A stretch of DNA of 64,000 nt from Rhodobacter sp. TJ_12 (GCF_020023995.1 NZ_NRRD01000015.1:1-64000); one strand, 5' to 3'. Counted from the stretch's first letter, positions 39,431 through 48,037 are shown. Notes: generated from the letters alone by a model not told the origin. Numbers and translations: made by a program.

Positions 39431-40908
39431 GCGCCCTCGTCTTCTTTGCCGCTGGTGCCTTTACGGTCCGCCCCCGGCACGGGTGGCAAGCCTTCGGGGC
39501 CCGGTGCCGCAGGGGCGGCGCGCGGCGCCAACCAATCCAGCGGCGCGGCTTCGCCGCCCCCGTTGGCCAAATCCAGATCGAAACAAAAACAGGCCCCGCC
39601 CAAGGGGCTTTCAGGCTCCAGACGCAACCGTCCGCCATGTTCCTCGACGATCTTGTAGCTGATCGACAGGCCAAGCCCCGTGCCCTTGCCCACCGCCTTG
39701 GTGGTGAAAAACGGATCGAAAATCGTTGCCGCCACGGCGTCGGAAATCCCCGGCCCATTGTCGCAAACACAAAGTTCCCCGCGCCCGCCCGTATCGCGCG
39801 CCTCGATCCGGATGCGCGCCCCGCCCAGATCCTCCAGCGCATCAGAGGCGTTTTGCACGAGGTTCATCACCACTTGCTGAATATGGCCGGGCCGCCCCCG
39901 CACAATCAGTTCCGGCAGCCCCGCAAAGCTGATATCGACCAGCGTTTTCGATCCGCGCTGCACCCAATCCGCCGCGACCTGGGCAACCGCGACGAGATCG
40001 AAATCGACCATCTCGCCGCTGCCCTCGGCAGACAGGCGGCGCAAATCCTCGACGATATCGCGCACCCGCTCGGCCCCGTCGCGCGCGCCCTCGATGGCGG
40101 TGCGCAGGTTTGTCACCTCCCGGTCGAGTTTCATCTCATCGCGCAGGGCAATCAACTCTTCCCGGCTTGCCCCGTTTTGCACGGCGGCAAAATAGGCTTC
40201 GAATTTGCCCGCATAGCGTTCCAGCGCATGCGCATTGGCGTAAACAAAAGAAATCGGGTTGTTGAGTTCATGCGCCACGCCCGCCAGCAACCGCCCCAAA
40301 GAGGCCAGCTTTTCATTGCGCACAAGTTGCGCTTGCGCGGCAATCAGCGCCTCGTGACTGCTTTCAAGCTGCGAATAGGCTTGGCGCAATTCGCCCAAAG
40401 GGCGGCCCGTCAGCACATAGCCGATGATGCGCTCGCGTTCATCGCGGCGCGGACTGATCGACAATTCCAGCGGCGCGGGCCCATCGGGGCCGATTAACGC
40501 GGCTTCGATCGTCACCGTGGTGCGCCCGTTCGTGGCCTCTGCCATCGCGCGCTCGATCTGCGCGACCGAGGCGGGCTCGAACATCTGCGGCAAGGCGCGC
40601 CCGGCCCAAGCCCCCGGCGGCTGTCCTGTCAGCGCATCGACCGAGGCCGAAGTTTCCAGCACCTCCCCCGCGCGCGAGGCCACAATCAGCGCATCGGAAA
40701 CCGAGGCCAAGATCGACCCAAGGAAAGACCGCAAATCCTCAAGCTCGTGGTTTTGCCGCTCCAGCCGTTCTTGATAATCGACCAGCTCTGCCCAAGTGCG
40801 GTCCACCGCCGACAGAACCTCGCTCCAGACTTCGTCACCGGTTTCAGGCGGCAACAGCGTGCCGAGCCGGGCCGGGTCGAGACTGGGCGTGCTATCCTTG
40901 AGGCTCAT
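39427..40908 (-). CDS. hupT: Histidine kinase HupT
   Basis: HupT, 493 residues, is a soluble kinase with a PAS domain at about 65-180 that interacts with HupUV and phosphorylates HupR, switching it off when H2 is absent. Kinase motifs: H-box [16 protein letters not shown]-box [33 protein letters not shown]. The C-terminus has a Pro/Ala/Gly-rich tail of about 40 residues. The start at 40908 (MSLKDSTPS) is preferred to an upstream ATG at 40938. ATGA-type overlap with hupU. Confidence 0.94.
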   Translation of the reverse strand: MSLKDSTPSLDPARLGTLLPPETGDEVWSEVLSAVDRTWAELVDYQERLERQNHELEDLRSFLGSILASVSDALIVASRAGEVLETSASVDALTGQPPGAWAGRALPQMFEPASVAQIERAMAEATNGRTTVTIEAALIGPDGPAPLELSISPRRDERERIIGYVLTGRPLGELRQAYSQLESSHEALIAAQAQLVRNEKLASLGRLLAGVAHELNNPISFVYANAHALERYAGKFEAYFAAVQNGASREELIALRDEMKLDREVTNLRTAIEGARDGAERVRDIVEDLRRLSAEGSGEMVDFDLVAVAQVAADWVQRGSKTLVDISFAGLPELIVRGRPGHIQQVVMNLVQNASDALEDLGGARIRIEARDTGGRGELCVCDNGPGISDAVAATIFDPFFTTKAVGKGTGLGLSISYKIVEEHGGRLRLEPESPLGGACFCFDLDLANGGGEAAPLDWLAPRAAPAAPGPEGLPPVPGADRKGTSGKEDEGA

Positions 40909-41038
40909 GGGATCCTGCGCCGCAAAACAAGAAAACAAACATCGGCGTCACATCCAGCATATCCCGGACGCGCCATGAAGCAAGAGCCGTGCGCGCACAA
41001 CTTTAAGCTTACCCGCCGAACAGGGCCCAAACAGCGGC

Positions 41039-41272
41039 CTAATTCAGCGCGTCCGGCGGCACACAGGCCAGGTCAATCGCGGAAAGGATTTCTGCAGCCT
41101 CTTCCGGGTCAAGCCTGTCCCAAGCCATGCCCGCATGAACGGTAACGTAATCGCCAAGGCGGGGCGGATCGATCATCGCCACCGAAATCCGGCGCACCAC
41201 GCCCTCTAGCGTGACCTGCGCCATCTGGCCCTCGAACAGCGCCTCGATCTGCACGGGCCTTCCCATACACAT
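41039..41272 (-). CDS. HypC-family chaperone of the hox locus
   Basis: A 77-residue HypC-family protein starting MCMGRPVQIEALFEGQMAQV with the conserved Cys2. It is the third family member here and lies in line with hoxW and hoxH. It is probably the dedicated iron-cofactor chaperone (HoxL-like) for HoxH. Start chosen at the MCMGRP codon; upstream codons overlap the protease gene. It ends 130 bases before hupT. Confidence 0.85.
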   Translation of the reverse strand: MCMGRPVQIEALFEGQMAQVTLEGVVRRISVAMIDPPRLGDYVTVHAGMAWDRLDPEEAAEILSAIDLACVPPDALN

Positions 41273-41280
41273 GCCGCGGC

Positions 41281-41811
41281 CTATTCCGCCGCCGGACGCA
41301 GATCCGACTCGGCTGGCGGAACGATGGTTTCGGCGCCACCTGTCTGGGCGGCTTGCCACTGCGCCAGATCGGGGGAGGACAGCAACGGAATGAGAAAGCC
41401 CCAAGCATCGGCAAGGTTGGACAACGCCTGCGGGCTAAGCAGTTCCTCTAGCTCAAACGACTCGCCGCGCAGGCACAAAACGAAGGCCGGCGGCGGCGCA
41501 TCGTTCATCACCTGACGATAGGCCTCCAGCACCGTTTCAGGGCCGACGCCATGGCTTGTATGGGTCATCATCCGGCGCGGCCCGGTCTGCGCAAAGACAT
41601 AGGGCCCCGGCGTGGCGCGCCCGGCATCGATGAACAAGATCAAGTCCTGTCCCACCAGATCGAGCGCATGTTCCACCTGCAACTGAAACTCTTCGATCAG
41701 TGTCAGATGGGTCCAGCCCGCCGCCGCGATCCGCGCCGCCAGCCGCGGCCCCAGCCCGTCATCGCCGCGGGTCTCGTTGCCCCAAGCGAAAACGGTCACG
41801 CGCGGGCTCAT
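41281..41811 (-). CDS. hoxW: Hydrogenase maturation protease, HoxW type
   Basis: A 176-residue endopeptidase that would trim the HoxH C-terminal peptide. It has the family opening VTVFAWGNETRGDDGLGPRLAARI with the metal-binding Asp, and ILFIDAGR. It differs clearly from HupD in the window, as expected for a protease specific to a soluble NAD-linked enzyme. ATGA overlap with hoxH. The C-terminal 40 residues are longer than usual and Pro/Ala-rich. Confidence 0.88.
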   Translation of the reverse strand: MSPRVTVFAWGNETRGDDGLGPRLAARIAAAGWTHLTLIEEFQLQVEHALDLVGQDLILFIDAGRATPGPYVFAQTGPRRMMTHTSHGVGPETVLEAYRQVMNDAPPPAFVLCLRGESFELEELLSPQALSNLADAWGFLIPLLSSPDLAQWQAAQTGGAETIVPPAESDLRPAAE

Positions 41812-43304
41812 CCCACCGCGGAGCATGAAAGACCTCCGTCGATACCCCGCCGCACATCCGACAGCACCATGCCCCCGGCATCGATCAATTCCACCTGCAA
41901 CGGCATCAGCCCAAGCGCATGGGTCGCGCAAGACAGGCACGGATCATAGGCACGGATCGCCACTTCGATATGGTTCAAAAGCCCCTCTGTGATCGCGCCG
42001 CCCTCAAGATATTGCACCGCCACATCGCGGATCGCGGCATTCATCGCCTGATTGTTGTTGGTGGTCGACACGATCAGGTTGCAGGCGGTGACACGGTCAT
42101 CTTCGCCCACGGTATAGTCATGAAACAGCGTGCCGCGCGGCGCTTCGATCACCCCCACCGCTCGCGCGCGCCGATCCCCCTTATCCGCCATCAGATCGGT
42201 GGCGCAGATCGTCGGGTCATCCAGCAGATCGCGGATCAACTCGGCCGCATGCAGCAATTCGACCAAACGCGCCCAGTGATAAAACAGCGTGCCATGAAGC
42301 GGCCGCCCCGCCCCCACAGCCAGGAGCCGCTGGCGTTCGGCCTCTGCCTTCTCGGAGGTCAGAAGGTCACAAACCTGTATCCGTGCCAGCGGCCCCACCC
42401 GATACCAACCCTCCTCCGGGCCGAGCGCCGCGATATGGGGGAATTTCAGATCGCTCCACGATTGCATATCTTCGCGCAAAACCGCGCGGTAATCGGTATC
42501 CCGCACATGGTCGAAGATCACCCCGCCGGCAGCATCGCGGGCGCGCAAGCTGCCATCATAGTAATCTGCGGCCCCCGAGGCTGAGACGAGCCCCAGCATA
42601 TTCCCGCCCACTTCGCCGAAATGGTTGTAAAAGGCCGGGTTCGTCTCATGCAGCCGTTCGACCATGCGCAGCGCGCCCACCGTCCAATCGATCACCTGAT
42701 CGACATCGGCGCGCAACATATCACGGTTATCGCGTGACAAGGCGGTGTTCATGCCCCCGGGCACCGCGCCGGTGCCCTGCACCCGCTTGCCCCCCGTGGC
42801 CCGCACCACCTCTTGTCCGAAGCGGCGCACCAGCACCCCTTCGGTGGCGATCTGCGGAAAGGCGTCCAAAAGCCCGACAATGCTGCGCCGGGTCGGCTCG
42901 CTGTCAAAGCCCATCAACAGATCGGGCGAGGCCAAATGATAGAAATGCACCGCATGGCTTTGCACCATCTGGCCATAATGCATCAGACGGCGCAGTTTCT
43001 CGGCGGTGGGGGTTAGCGCGTCATAACCGGCGATCCGGTCCATCGCCTTGGCCGCGGCCAAGTGATGGCTGACCGGGCAAATGCCGCATAACCGCTGCAC
43101 CGAAACCGGCACTTCCCAATAGGGGCGGCCATTGATGAATTTCTCAAAGCCCCTAATCTCGACAAGATGCAGGCGCACCTGATGCACCTTTTGCGCCTCG
43201 TCCAGCAAGATCGTGACCTTACCATGCCCTTCGACCCGCGTGACCGGGTCAATCGCGACACGGCGCAGCTTGCGAGGTTCCAGATTGGTTTCAAGGGCAT
43301 ACAT
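41808..43304 (-). CDS. hoxH: Soluble NAD-type [NiFe] hydrogenase large subunit
   Basis: HoxH, 498 residues, of the bidirectional group 3 type. All ligands are present: RLCGICPVSH (71-80) and DPCLSCATH near residue 454-462. These are followed by a 36-residue tail beginning ALGLMPLQVEL, which the adjacent protease would remove. The tail is longer than the roughly 24 residues I recall for Ralstonia HoxH. The reading frame is undamaged. No intact hoxF, hoxU or hoxY accompanies it; their remnants lie immediately upstream, ending 10 bases before this ATG. Without a small subunit, normal catalysis is unlikely. Confidence 0.93.
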   Translation of the reverse strand: MYALETNLEPRKLRRVAIDPVTRVEGHGKVTILLDEAQKVHQVRLHLVEIRGFEKFINGRPYWEVPVSVQRLCGICPVSHHLAAAKAMDRIAGYDALTPTAEKLRRLMHYGQMVQSHAVHFYHLASPDLLMGFDSEPTRRSIVGLLDAFPQIATEGVLVRRFGQEVVRATGGKRVQGTGAVPGGMNTALSRDNRDMLRADVDQVIDWTVGALRMVERLHETNPAFYNHFGEVGGNMLGLVSASGAADYYDGSLRARDAAGGVIFDHVRDTDYRAVLREDMQSWSDLKFPHIAALGPEEGWYRVGPLARIQVCDLLTSEKAEAERQRLLAVGAGRPLHGTLFYHWARLVELLHAAELIRDLLDDPTICATDLMADKGDRRARAVGVIEAPRGTLFHDYTVGEDDRVTACNLIVSTTNNNQAMNAAIRDVAVQYLEGGAITEGLLNHIEVAIRAYDPCLSCATHALGLMPLQVELIDAGGMVLSDVRRGIDGGLSCSAVG

Positions 43305-43560
43305 CGTCAGGCTTTCAGTGGGACCGAACCGGCGGACCGTTGGGGCCCGCGCGTTGTGATCCGCAAAGGCAGGCCCCCGTCAGGCCGGTCCGCAAGGCGC
43401 CAGCCTGTCGGACCGAAAGCTCGCCCCGGACGACCACGCCGACCGGCCTTCCCCTGCATGGCAGGGGTGACGGTTCTGGGTCGTCCGGGGGGCAGGGAAG
43501 CCCCTCGTCGATATCGTGCAAGATATCTTCGAGCATCTCGCCCACATCGAGATGGTTGCA

Positions 43561-43641
43561 CTGCGCAGGCAGGCCCCCGGTCACCGCGCAGGCACCGAGC
43601 GCGATGAGCATTGGGTGGTGCTGCGCAGAAAAACTGCGCAG
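43561..43641. repeat. Three copies of CTGCGCAG in the hox remnant
   Basis: The 8-base palindrome CTGCGCAG occurs at 43561-43568, 43621-43628 and 43634-43641; the last two flank AAAAA. They lie at and just before the HoxU/HoxY junction of the remnant. A link to the deletions is speculative. Confidence 0.5.
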
Positions 43642-43812
43642 CTTGTGTAAGGGGTGTTCAGATGGGGTATGGGCATGGCGGCGTCCGCCGGTGGGGGAGG
43701 TGAAGCCGACCCGCTTCACGTTTTTCGCCCCCACCGGACAGACCTCTGCCACCTGTCCGGTCCCGACGACAGGCAGGGCGCCCATCGAACCGGCGGCAGC
43801 TTTGACCACCTG

Positions 43813-43839
43813 AAACGGATGCCTCCTCTGCATCCGTTT
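43813..43839. repeat. Perfect 10-bp inverted repeat in the hox remnant
   Basis: AAACGGATGC (43813-43822) and GCATCCGTTT (43830-43839) are exact inverted copies around a 7-base loop. The hairpin sits at the junction before the HoxU-like block, inside the composite frame, where coding constraint would not be expected to keep it. Confidence 0.6.
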
Positions 43840-44034
43840 ACGACGCCATCCCTCCTCGGACGGCGCCTTGACGCAGGCCGCGGGTCCAGCAAGGACCGTC
43901 GCCCCCAAAGCGGCGCGCGCGGGCCTTCCCAGCCCGGCCTCTGCACCAGTCTTGCGCAGGATCTGCACAAGCTGGCCGGGGCCCTTGCGATGTGCGGTCA
44001 GAATCGGGCGCAGCCCCTCTTCAAACCTTTGCAT

Positions 44035-44586
44035 CCACGTCCCTCCGCCTGCGTTGCGTTCAAAATGCCCGCGCAGCCGGGGGGGCTTCAAACGAAATTC
44101 GCGCCAAAAGAACGCCAGAAAAGTGGGCGAAAAATGTGCCCAACCGCGCCGGGCGCGGCACGCGTCGTCAATAGGTCAGACATCGCACCCCTTCAGGGCA
44201 GCCAGCGCCCCAGCCGCGCGCGGACAAGCGCCAATTTTTGGTGACAAAGTCACAAAATAAGGTCTGCGCCACAGCCAAAACCGGGCCTTTCATCCCTGTT
44301 TTCTAAGGCCCTTAGCTGACATTGCAGCCCAAAGCCCTCGGATGTGCCCAAAGGTTCCGATGCGGACCCATTTGCCCGTTTTCGCGCCCGGTTCGTGGTC
44401 GAATACAGTCCTCTGGAACGGCCATTTCGAGACATATTCTTCGGCAAATAACGCCAAAGCGTGCACCCCGGCACCGACTTTCGCGCGAAAGGCGAAAAAT
44501 AAGGGTGGTTCAAAACCTTCCACCCACGGCAGGAAAGTGGAAAGTTTGCACCCAATTGCCCCGAAATGCCCAGATTCGGCGCCGGA
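44035..44586. other. Intergenic region between hox remnant and nikO
   Basis: 552 bases without a recognisable gene. GTGAC-AAA-GTCAC at 44241-44253 is a perfect dyad in A/T-rich surroundings, about 210 bases upstream of the remnant start. A minus-strand frame at 44290-44523 (77 codons) has a protein-like composition but no family I recognise and no good ribosome-binding site; it may be another relic. No promoter hexamers are convincing. Confidence 0.5.
44241..44253 (-). promoter_or_regulatory. Dyad upstream of the hox remnant
   Basis: GTGAC-AAA-GTCAC is flanked by TTTTG and AAAAT. The odd 3-base spacer does not fit FNR (TTGAT-N4-ATCAA) or CRP (TGTGA-N6-TCACA) sites. It may be an old operator of the hox operon. 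Confidence 0.3.
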
Positions 44587-45306
44587 TCAGGCCCCGCCGC
44601 GCGGCTCCGGGGCATGAATATGCGGATGGGCGTGGAAATGCGGATGGGAATGGATCTCAGCTGGGCGCAACACGCCCGCGCGCAGCACCATCGCCCGACT
44701 GGCCAGCTCCGAAACGAACCCATCGTCATGCGAAACGAGGATCATCGCCCCCTCAAACGCCGCCAGCGCCGCACGCAGCCTTGCGCCGTTTTCCGCATCG
44801 ATCCCGTTGGTCGGCTCATCCAGCAGCAACACGTCAGGCCGCATCGCCAAAAGCCCGGCCAAACACACCAGCCGCTTTTCACCGCCCGACAGTTTATGTG
44901 TGAACCGCTCCGCCAGATGGGCAAGGCCCAGCCCCTCCAGCACCGCCAGCGCGGTGGCCCGCGCCGCGTCTTCACCCACGCCAAGATTAAGCGGACCAAA
45001 GGCCACATCCTCGATCACGCTGGGGCAGAAAAGCTGATCATCGCTGTCTTGAAACAAAAAGCCGATCCGGCGCCGCGCGACCCGGAAATCGGCCTCGCGC
45101 GTGCACTCTTGGCCAAACAGGGTCACCCGCCCCGCTGCCGGACGTTCTAACCCGACGATGGCGCGCAACAGCGAGGTTTTGCCCGCGCCATTCGGCCCGA
45201 CGATGGCCAAGCGTTCGCCCAGTTTCAGGCTTAGGCTGGCCCCGGACATCACAACCTGCCCATCGCGGCGAAGGGTCAGATCAGTCAGCGTGACAAGCGG
45301 GATCAT
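44587..45306 (-). CDS. nikO: Nickel ECF transporter ATPase with His-rich tail
   Basis: A 239-residue energising ATPase of the CbiO/NikO class. It has GPNGAGKTS Walker A, LSGGEKRLVCLA signature, LLLDEPTNGID Walker B and the switch His in LVSHDDG. The last 23 residues (EIHSHPHFHAHPHIHAPEP) contain seven alternating histidines, a likely metal-binding tail that is not needed for ATPase activity. The start at 45306 overlaps the nikQ stop (ATGA). Nickel rather than cobalt is inferred from nikR, the operator and the hydrogenase neighbours. Confidence 0.93.
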   Translation of the reverse strand: MIPLVTLTDLTLRRDGQVVMSGASLSLKLGERLAIVGPNGAGKTSLLRAIVGLERPAAGRVTLFGQECTREADFRVARRRIGFLFQDSDDQLFCPSVIEDVAFGPLNLGVGEDAARATALAVLEGLGLAHLAERFTHKLSGGEKRLVCLAGLLAMRPDVLLLDEPTNGIDAENGARLRAALAAFEGAMILVSHDDGFVSELASRAMVLRAGVLRPAEIHSHPHFHAHPHIHAPEPRGGA

Positions 45307-46016
45307 CCAAGCCCCCATAGCAGAATCAAAAGAAAGGGCGCGGGCAGCGCGATCGCACGAAGCTTATCCGCCCGTGGCACCGCACGCGTGGCGGGACGGG
45401 GCAGCCGGCCCGCATAATGGCGCAGCCGCATCGCCTCTTCTACCCGGTCGGCGCGTTGCAGCGCGCGCAAAAGCATCCGCCCGATCAGCCAGCCATAGCT
45501 GCGCCAACTGTGCAAATTGGTGCCGGGGCGAAAGCTGCGGGCGCGCATCGCCTCTTGCGCCCGCGCCATCTCAGCCCGGATCAGCGCCAGATAGCGCACG
45601 AGCCCCAAAAAAATGCGCACCAAGGGCTCTGGCAGGTGCAGCGCCCGCAGCGCGGCCCCCAAATGCTCGGGCGCGGCCCCGGCAAAAAGCGCTGACAGAA
45701 ACAGCACCGAGGCGGTGACCTTGGCCGCCAGTGTCAACGCGCGCCAAAGCCCTTCGACACTGGCCTGAAGCGGGCCCAGTGTCAGCAGCGCGGTGCCGGG
45801 CATGGAAAAGGGCACCGTCACCAGAACGATCAGCAAGAATGCCTCTAGATGCAGCAAGCGCCGCCATGGCAGGGCGTGCCGCTCCAACGCATAAAGCACC
45901 GCAACCAGCGCCAATCCAGCAAAGGCCGGACCGGGCGCATCAAGCGGCGCAATGAACACAAGCACCGCCGCCCCGGCCAAAAGACGCGCACGCAAATCGC
46001 CGGGCCAAAGCGTCAC
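45303..46016 (-). CDS. nikQ: Nickel ECF transporter transmembrane protein
   Basis: A 237-residue CbiQ/NikQ-type integral membrane T-component. It has hydrophobic segments in the N-terminal half and two Ala-Arg-Gly coupling motifs near the C-terminal half (EAMRARSF and ALQRADRVEEAMRLRHY), which contact the ATPase. The GTG at 46016 overlaps the nikL stop (GTGA) and is preferred. An ATG at 46037 gives seven extra residues inside nikL. Confidence 0.88.
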   Translation of the reverse strand: MTLWPGDLRARLLAGAAVLVFIAPLDAPGPAFAGLALVAVLYALERHALPWRRLLHLEAFLLIVLVTVPFSMPGTALLTLGPLQASVEGLWRALTLAAKVTASVLFLSALFAGAAPEHLGAALRALHLPEPLVRIFLGLVRYLALIRAEMARAQEAMRARSFRPGTNLHSWRSYGWLIGRMLLRALQRADRVEEAMRLRHYAGRLPRPATRAVPRADKLRAIALPAPFLLILLWGLG

Positions 46017-46582
46017 TTGCGCCGACCTCGCGCCCAAAGGCCGATCCCCGCCAAGCCGATGATCAGGAAAATCCCCGACATCAGATCGGTCATCCGCATC
46101 CGCGCATCCAGCTGTTCAAGCCGCTCCATAAGCGGTGCGACTTCGCGCGCTACGGCGGCCTCGACCACAGCGGCGATATCACCTTGCGGGGGGGCGGACG
46201 ACGAGAGGGCGGGGGAATTGGCGGGGGCGGCTTTGGCGGCGGCGGGCGGCGGCGGCGCCCCGAACCGCTCGGGCCCCAGCGTCGCTTGGGCGATATGCCC
46301 ATCGCCGGTGTTCATCGTGATCGTCACCGGGGCGGTGATCTGCGCGGGCGCGACAAAGGCGAAGCCCCCCGTCGCATCGGTCTGCCCTTCGGCCAGGGCG
46401 GTCTGGCCCATTGCGGCGCTCCAATGCACGCCCTGCGGACGCCCGCCGCCGATAAAGAACCCATAGCCCGACACCTCGCCCCCCACGACCTTGGCAAAGA
46501 CTTTCATCCCATGGGCCGCGGCGGGGCTTGCGGCACAAAGCGCAAAGATCAGCGACAGAAGCAAGAAGGGCAGGCGGATCAT
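46013..46582 (-). CDS. nikL: Nickel ECF transporter accessory protein
   Basis: A 189-residue protein with an N-terminal signal/membrane segment, a periplasmic domain (SGYGFFIGGGRPQGVHWSAAMGQ), a Pro/Ala linker and a C-terminal membrane helix (SGIFLIIGLAGIGLWARGR). This two-helix layout with a beta-sandwich domain is that of NikL, the second auxiliary component of NikKMLQO systems. It overlaps nikM and nikQ by 4 bases each. Confidence 0.85.
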   Translation of the reverse strand: MIRLPFLLLSLIFALCAASPAAAHGMKVFAKVVGGEVSGYGFFIGGGRPQGVHWSAAMGQTALAEGQTDATGGFAFVAPAQITAPVTITMNTGDGHIAQATLGPERFGAPPPPAAAKAAPANSPALSSSAPPQGDIAAVVEAAVAREVAPLMERLEQLDARMRMTDLMSGIFLIIGLAGIGLWARGRRK

Positions 46583-47214
46583 GCGGGCAGGTCCTCTTCG
46601 GGGGACAGGCGGGGATGTAACGCACGTGGTTCGACCCGCGCAAGAAAGCTGATGATGGTGCCGCTCACCGCCGCCTCGACCAGTGCAAGCGGCAGATAGG
46701 TCAGCCCCAGCACTTTGGCCGCAGGCGTAAATTCGGGGGCTGACAAAAACAGCGCCAAGGCCACCCCCGCCGCCGTGCCCGCCACCGCCAGCACAGAGCC
46801 CAGCGCCGCCAGCGCCCCCGCCCGCGCGGGGCTGGCAGCATTGCGGATCATCGGCCCCAGCACCACGCCCACAAGCGCCCCGGGCAGCGCAATGTTCAGC
46901 GTGTTGGTGCCCAGACTGGTCAGCCCGCCCATGCCAAACAGCGCCGCTTGCAGCGCCAAAGCCACCACAACGGCGGGAAATATGCCCCAGCCCAGCATGA
47001 TCCCCATCACACCGGAAAGCAAAAGATGCACGCTGGACGGCCCCACCGGCACCGCAACCAAAGAGGCGGCAAAGAACACGGCGGCCAAAAGCGCCACGCG
47101 CGGGATCGCGCGGTCATCCAGCGCCCGCAGACCAAGCGCCACGCCGCCTGCGGCCAGCGCGCCCGTGCCGATCAGCACTGGCAGGCCTAGCAATCCATCG
47201 GGGATATGCGCCAT
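46579..47214 (-). CDS. nikM: Nickel ECF transporter substrate-binding membrane protein
   Basis: A 211-residue CbiM/NikM S-component. It begins MAHIPDGLLG; the N-terminal amino group and early His of the HIPDG motif bind the metal in this family. About six membrane segments follow, including PVGPSSVHLLLSGVMGIMLGW with a second conserved His. The start at 47214 lies one base after the nikK stop and restores the standard N-terminus; an upstream ATG would mask the metal site. Confidence 0.93.
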   Translation of the reverse strand: MAHIPDGLLGLPVLIGTGALAAGGVALGLRALDDRAIPRVALLAAVFFAASLVAVPVGPSSVHLLLSGVMGIMLGWGIFPAVVVALALQAALFGMGGLTSLGTNTLNIALPGALVGVVLGPMIRNAASPARAGALAALGSVLAVAGTAAGVALALFLSAPEFTPAAKVLGLTYLPLALVEAAVSGTIISFLARVEPRALHPRLSPEEDLPA

Positions 47215-47215
47215 T

Positions 47216-47995
47216 TTAGCGGCCCGGCGCGGTGGCATGCACCCAGATCAACGCGCCCTCTTCGACCGGCACCTGTTCCCCCGTGGGCGCGGTCATCGGC
47301 GCATCGGCCTCGGTCAGGGCGGCAAAGCCCCACCAGCCCGCCAAAGGCATCGCATAGGAAAAGGTGCCATTGGCATCGGCGGTGATGACTTGGGTGACGA
47401 ACGCATCATTCGGCGCGCTCAGGCTGCCCTCATTGACCCATTCCACCTCAATCTCGGCAAAGGGAACGGGCGCATCGCCCTTCATCACCACCCCGGAAAA
47501 GAGATTGCCCGCCCAAAGCCCGGTGGGGCGGGTCAGCGGACGAATTTCAACGGGCAAACCGATCATCTGATCCCAGCCTTCCCCGCTGGCCCAGCTATCG
47601 ACCACGACTTTTGCATGATGCACGATCATCTTGCCCTCTGCCGGTTCCCAATAGGGCTGCGGGGTCGCCCAAAACACCGCCGCACCCGGCTCTGGCAGAT
47701 CGGCCCGCAGGGTCCAGGCCATCGCATCGCCCTGCGGCGCCTCGGCCAAAGCGGCGGAAAGATCGGTGGCGACACCGCCCGCGACCATCCCGACCGCGGC
47801 GGGGCGATCAAGCTGCATGACAGGCCCGCCTTCGAACGGGTGGGTAAAGGTCAGATCAAGCGTCACCCTGCCGCCCTCGGGCAGCACATCGGCAGAAGGC
47901 AGAAGCTCAAGAAAATGCGCTTGTGCGGGCGCAGCGGCGAGCCAGAGCGCGGGCAGACATCCAAGGGCAAAGGTGCGGGCAACGCGAAGCGGCAT
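47216..47995 (-). CDS. nikK: Nickel transport periplasmic protein
   Basis: A 259-residue DUF4198-family protein with a cleavable Sec signal (ALWLAAAPAQA then HFLELLPS). The mature N-terminus would start with His. It is predicted to be the periplasmic component NikK of NikKMLQO transporters. A His-containing segment (KMIVHHAKVVVDSW) lies mid-protein. First gene of the operon; the NikR operator ends 15 bases upstream of the ATG. Confidence 0.85.
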   Translation of the reverse strand: MPLRVARTFALGCLPALWLAAAPAQAHFLELLPSADVLPEGGRVTLDLTFTHPFEGGPVMQLDRPAAVGMVAGGVATDLSAALAEAPQGDAMAWTLRADLPEPGAAVFWATPQPYWEPAEGKMIVHHAKVVVDSWASGEGWDQMIGLPVEIRPLTRPTGLWAGNLFSGVVMKGDAPVPFAEIEVEWVNEGSLSAPNDAFVTQVITADANGTFSYAMPLAGWWGFAALTEADAPMTAPTGEQVPVEEGALIWVHATAPGR

Positions 47996-48009
47996 GGCAG
48001 TCTCCGTTG

Positions 48010-48037
48010 GTATGATTTTTCAAAACATTAGTCATAC
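48010..48037. promoter_or_regulatory. NikR operator
   Basis: GTATGA (48010-48015), 16 bases, TCATAC (48032-48037) is an exact match to the NikR operator consensus known from Escherichia coli. It lies in the divergent nikK-nikR region. On the minus strand TTTTCA-N17-TATGAC places a possible -10 inside the half-site, so binding would block nikKMLQO. Confidence 0.93.

Larger units (their letters stand above)
43315..44034 (-). pseudogene. Composite remnant of hoxE/F, hoxU and hoxY
   Basis: One open frame of 239 codons reads through pieces of several genes. Codons 1-35 (MQRFEEGLRPILTAHRKGPG and on) resemble the N-terminus of HoxE or the HoxE-like part of HoxF, and have their own GGAGGG site. Codons about 92-125 (VAEVCPVGAKNVKRVGF, SPTGGRR) match the C-terminus of HoxU. 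Codons about 139-188 (LIALGACAVTGGLPAQCNHL, DVGEMLEDI, EGLPCPPDDPE) match the middle of HoxY. The FMN and NADH domains, nearly all cluster cysteines and the HoxY C-terminus are missing. Residual stretches between and after these blocks match nothing I recognise. It keeps an unbroken frame, so a product could still be made. Confidence 0.8.

Noticed and set aside
44290-44523. A 77-codon minus-strand gene
   Set aside because: No ribosome-binding site or family; recorded only as a possible relic within the intergenic entry.
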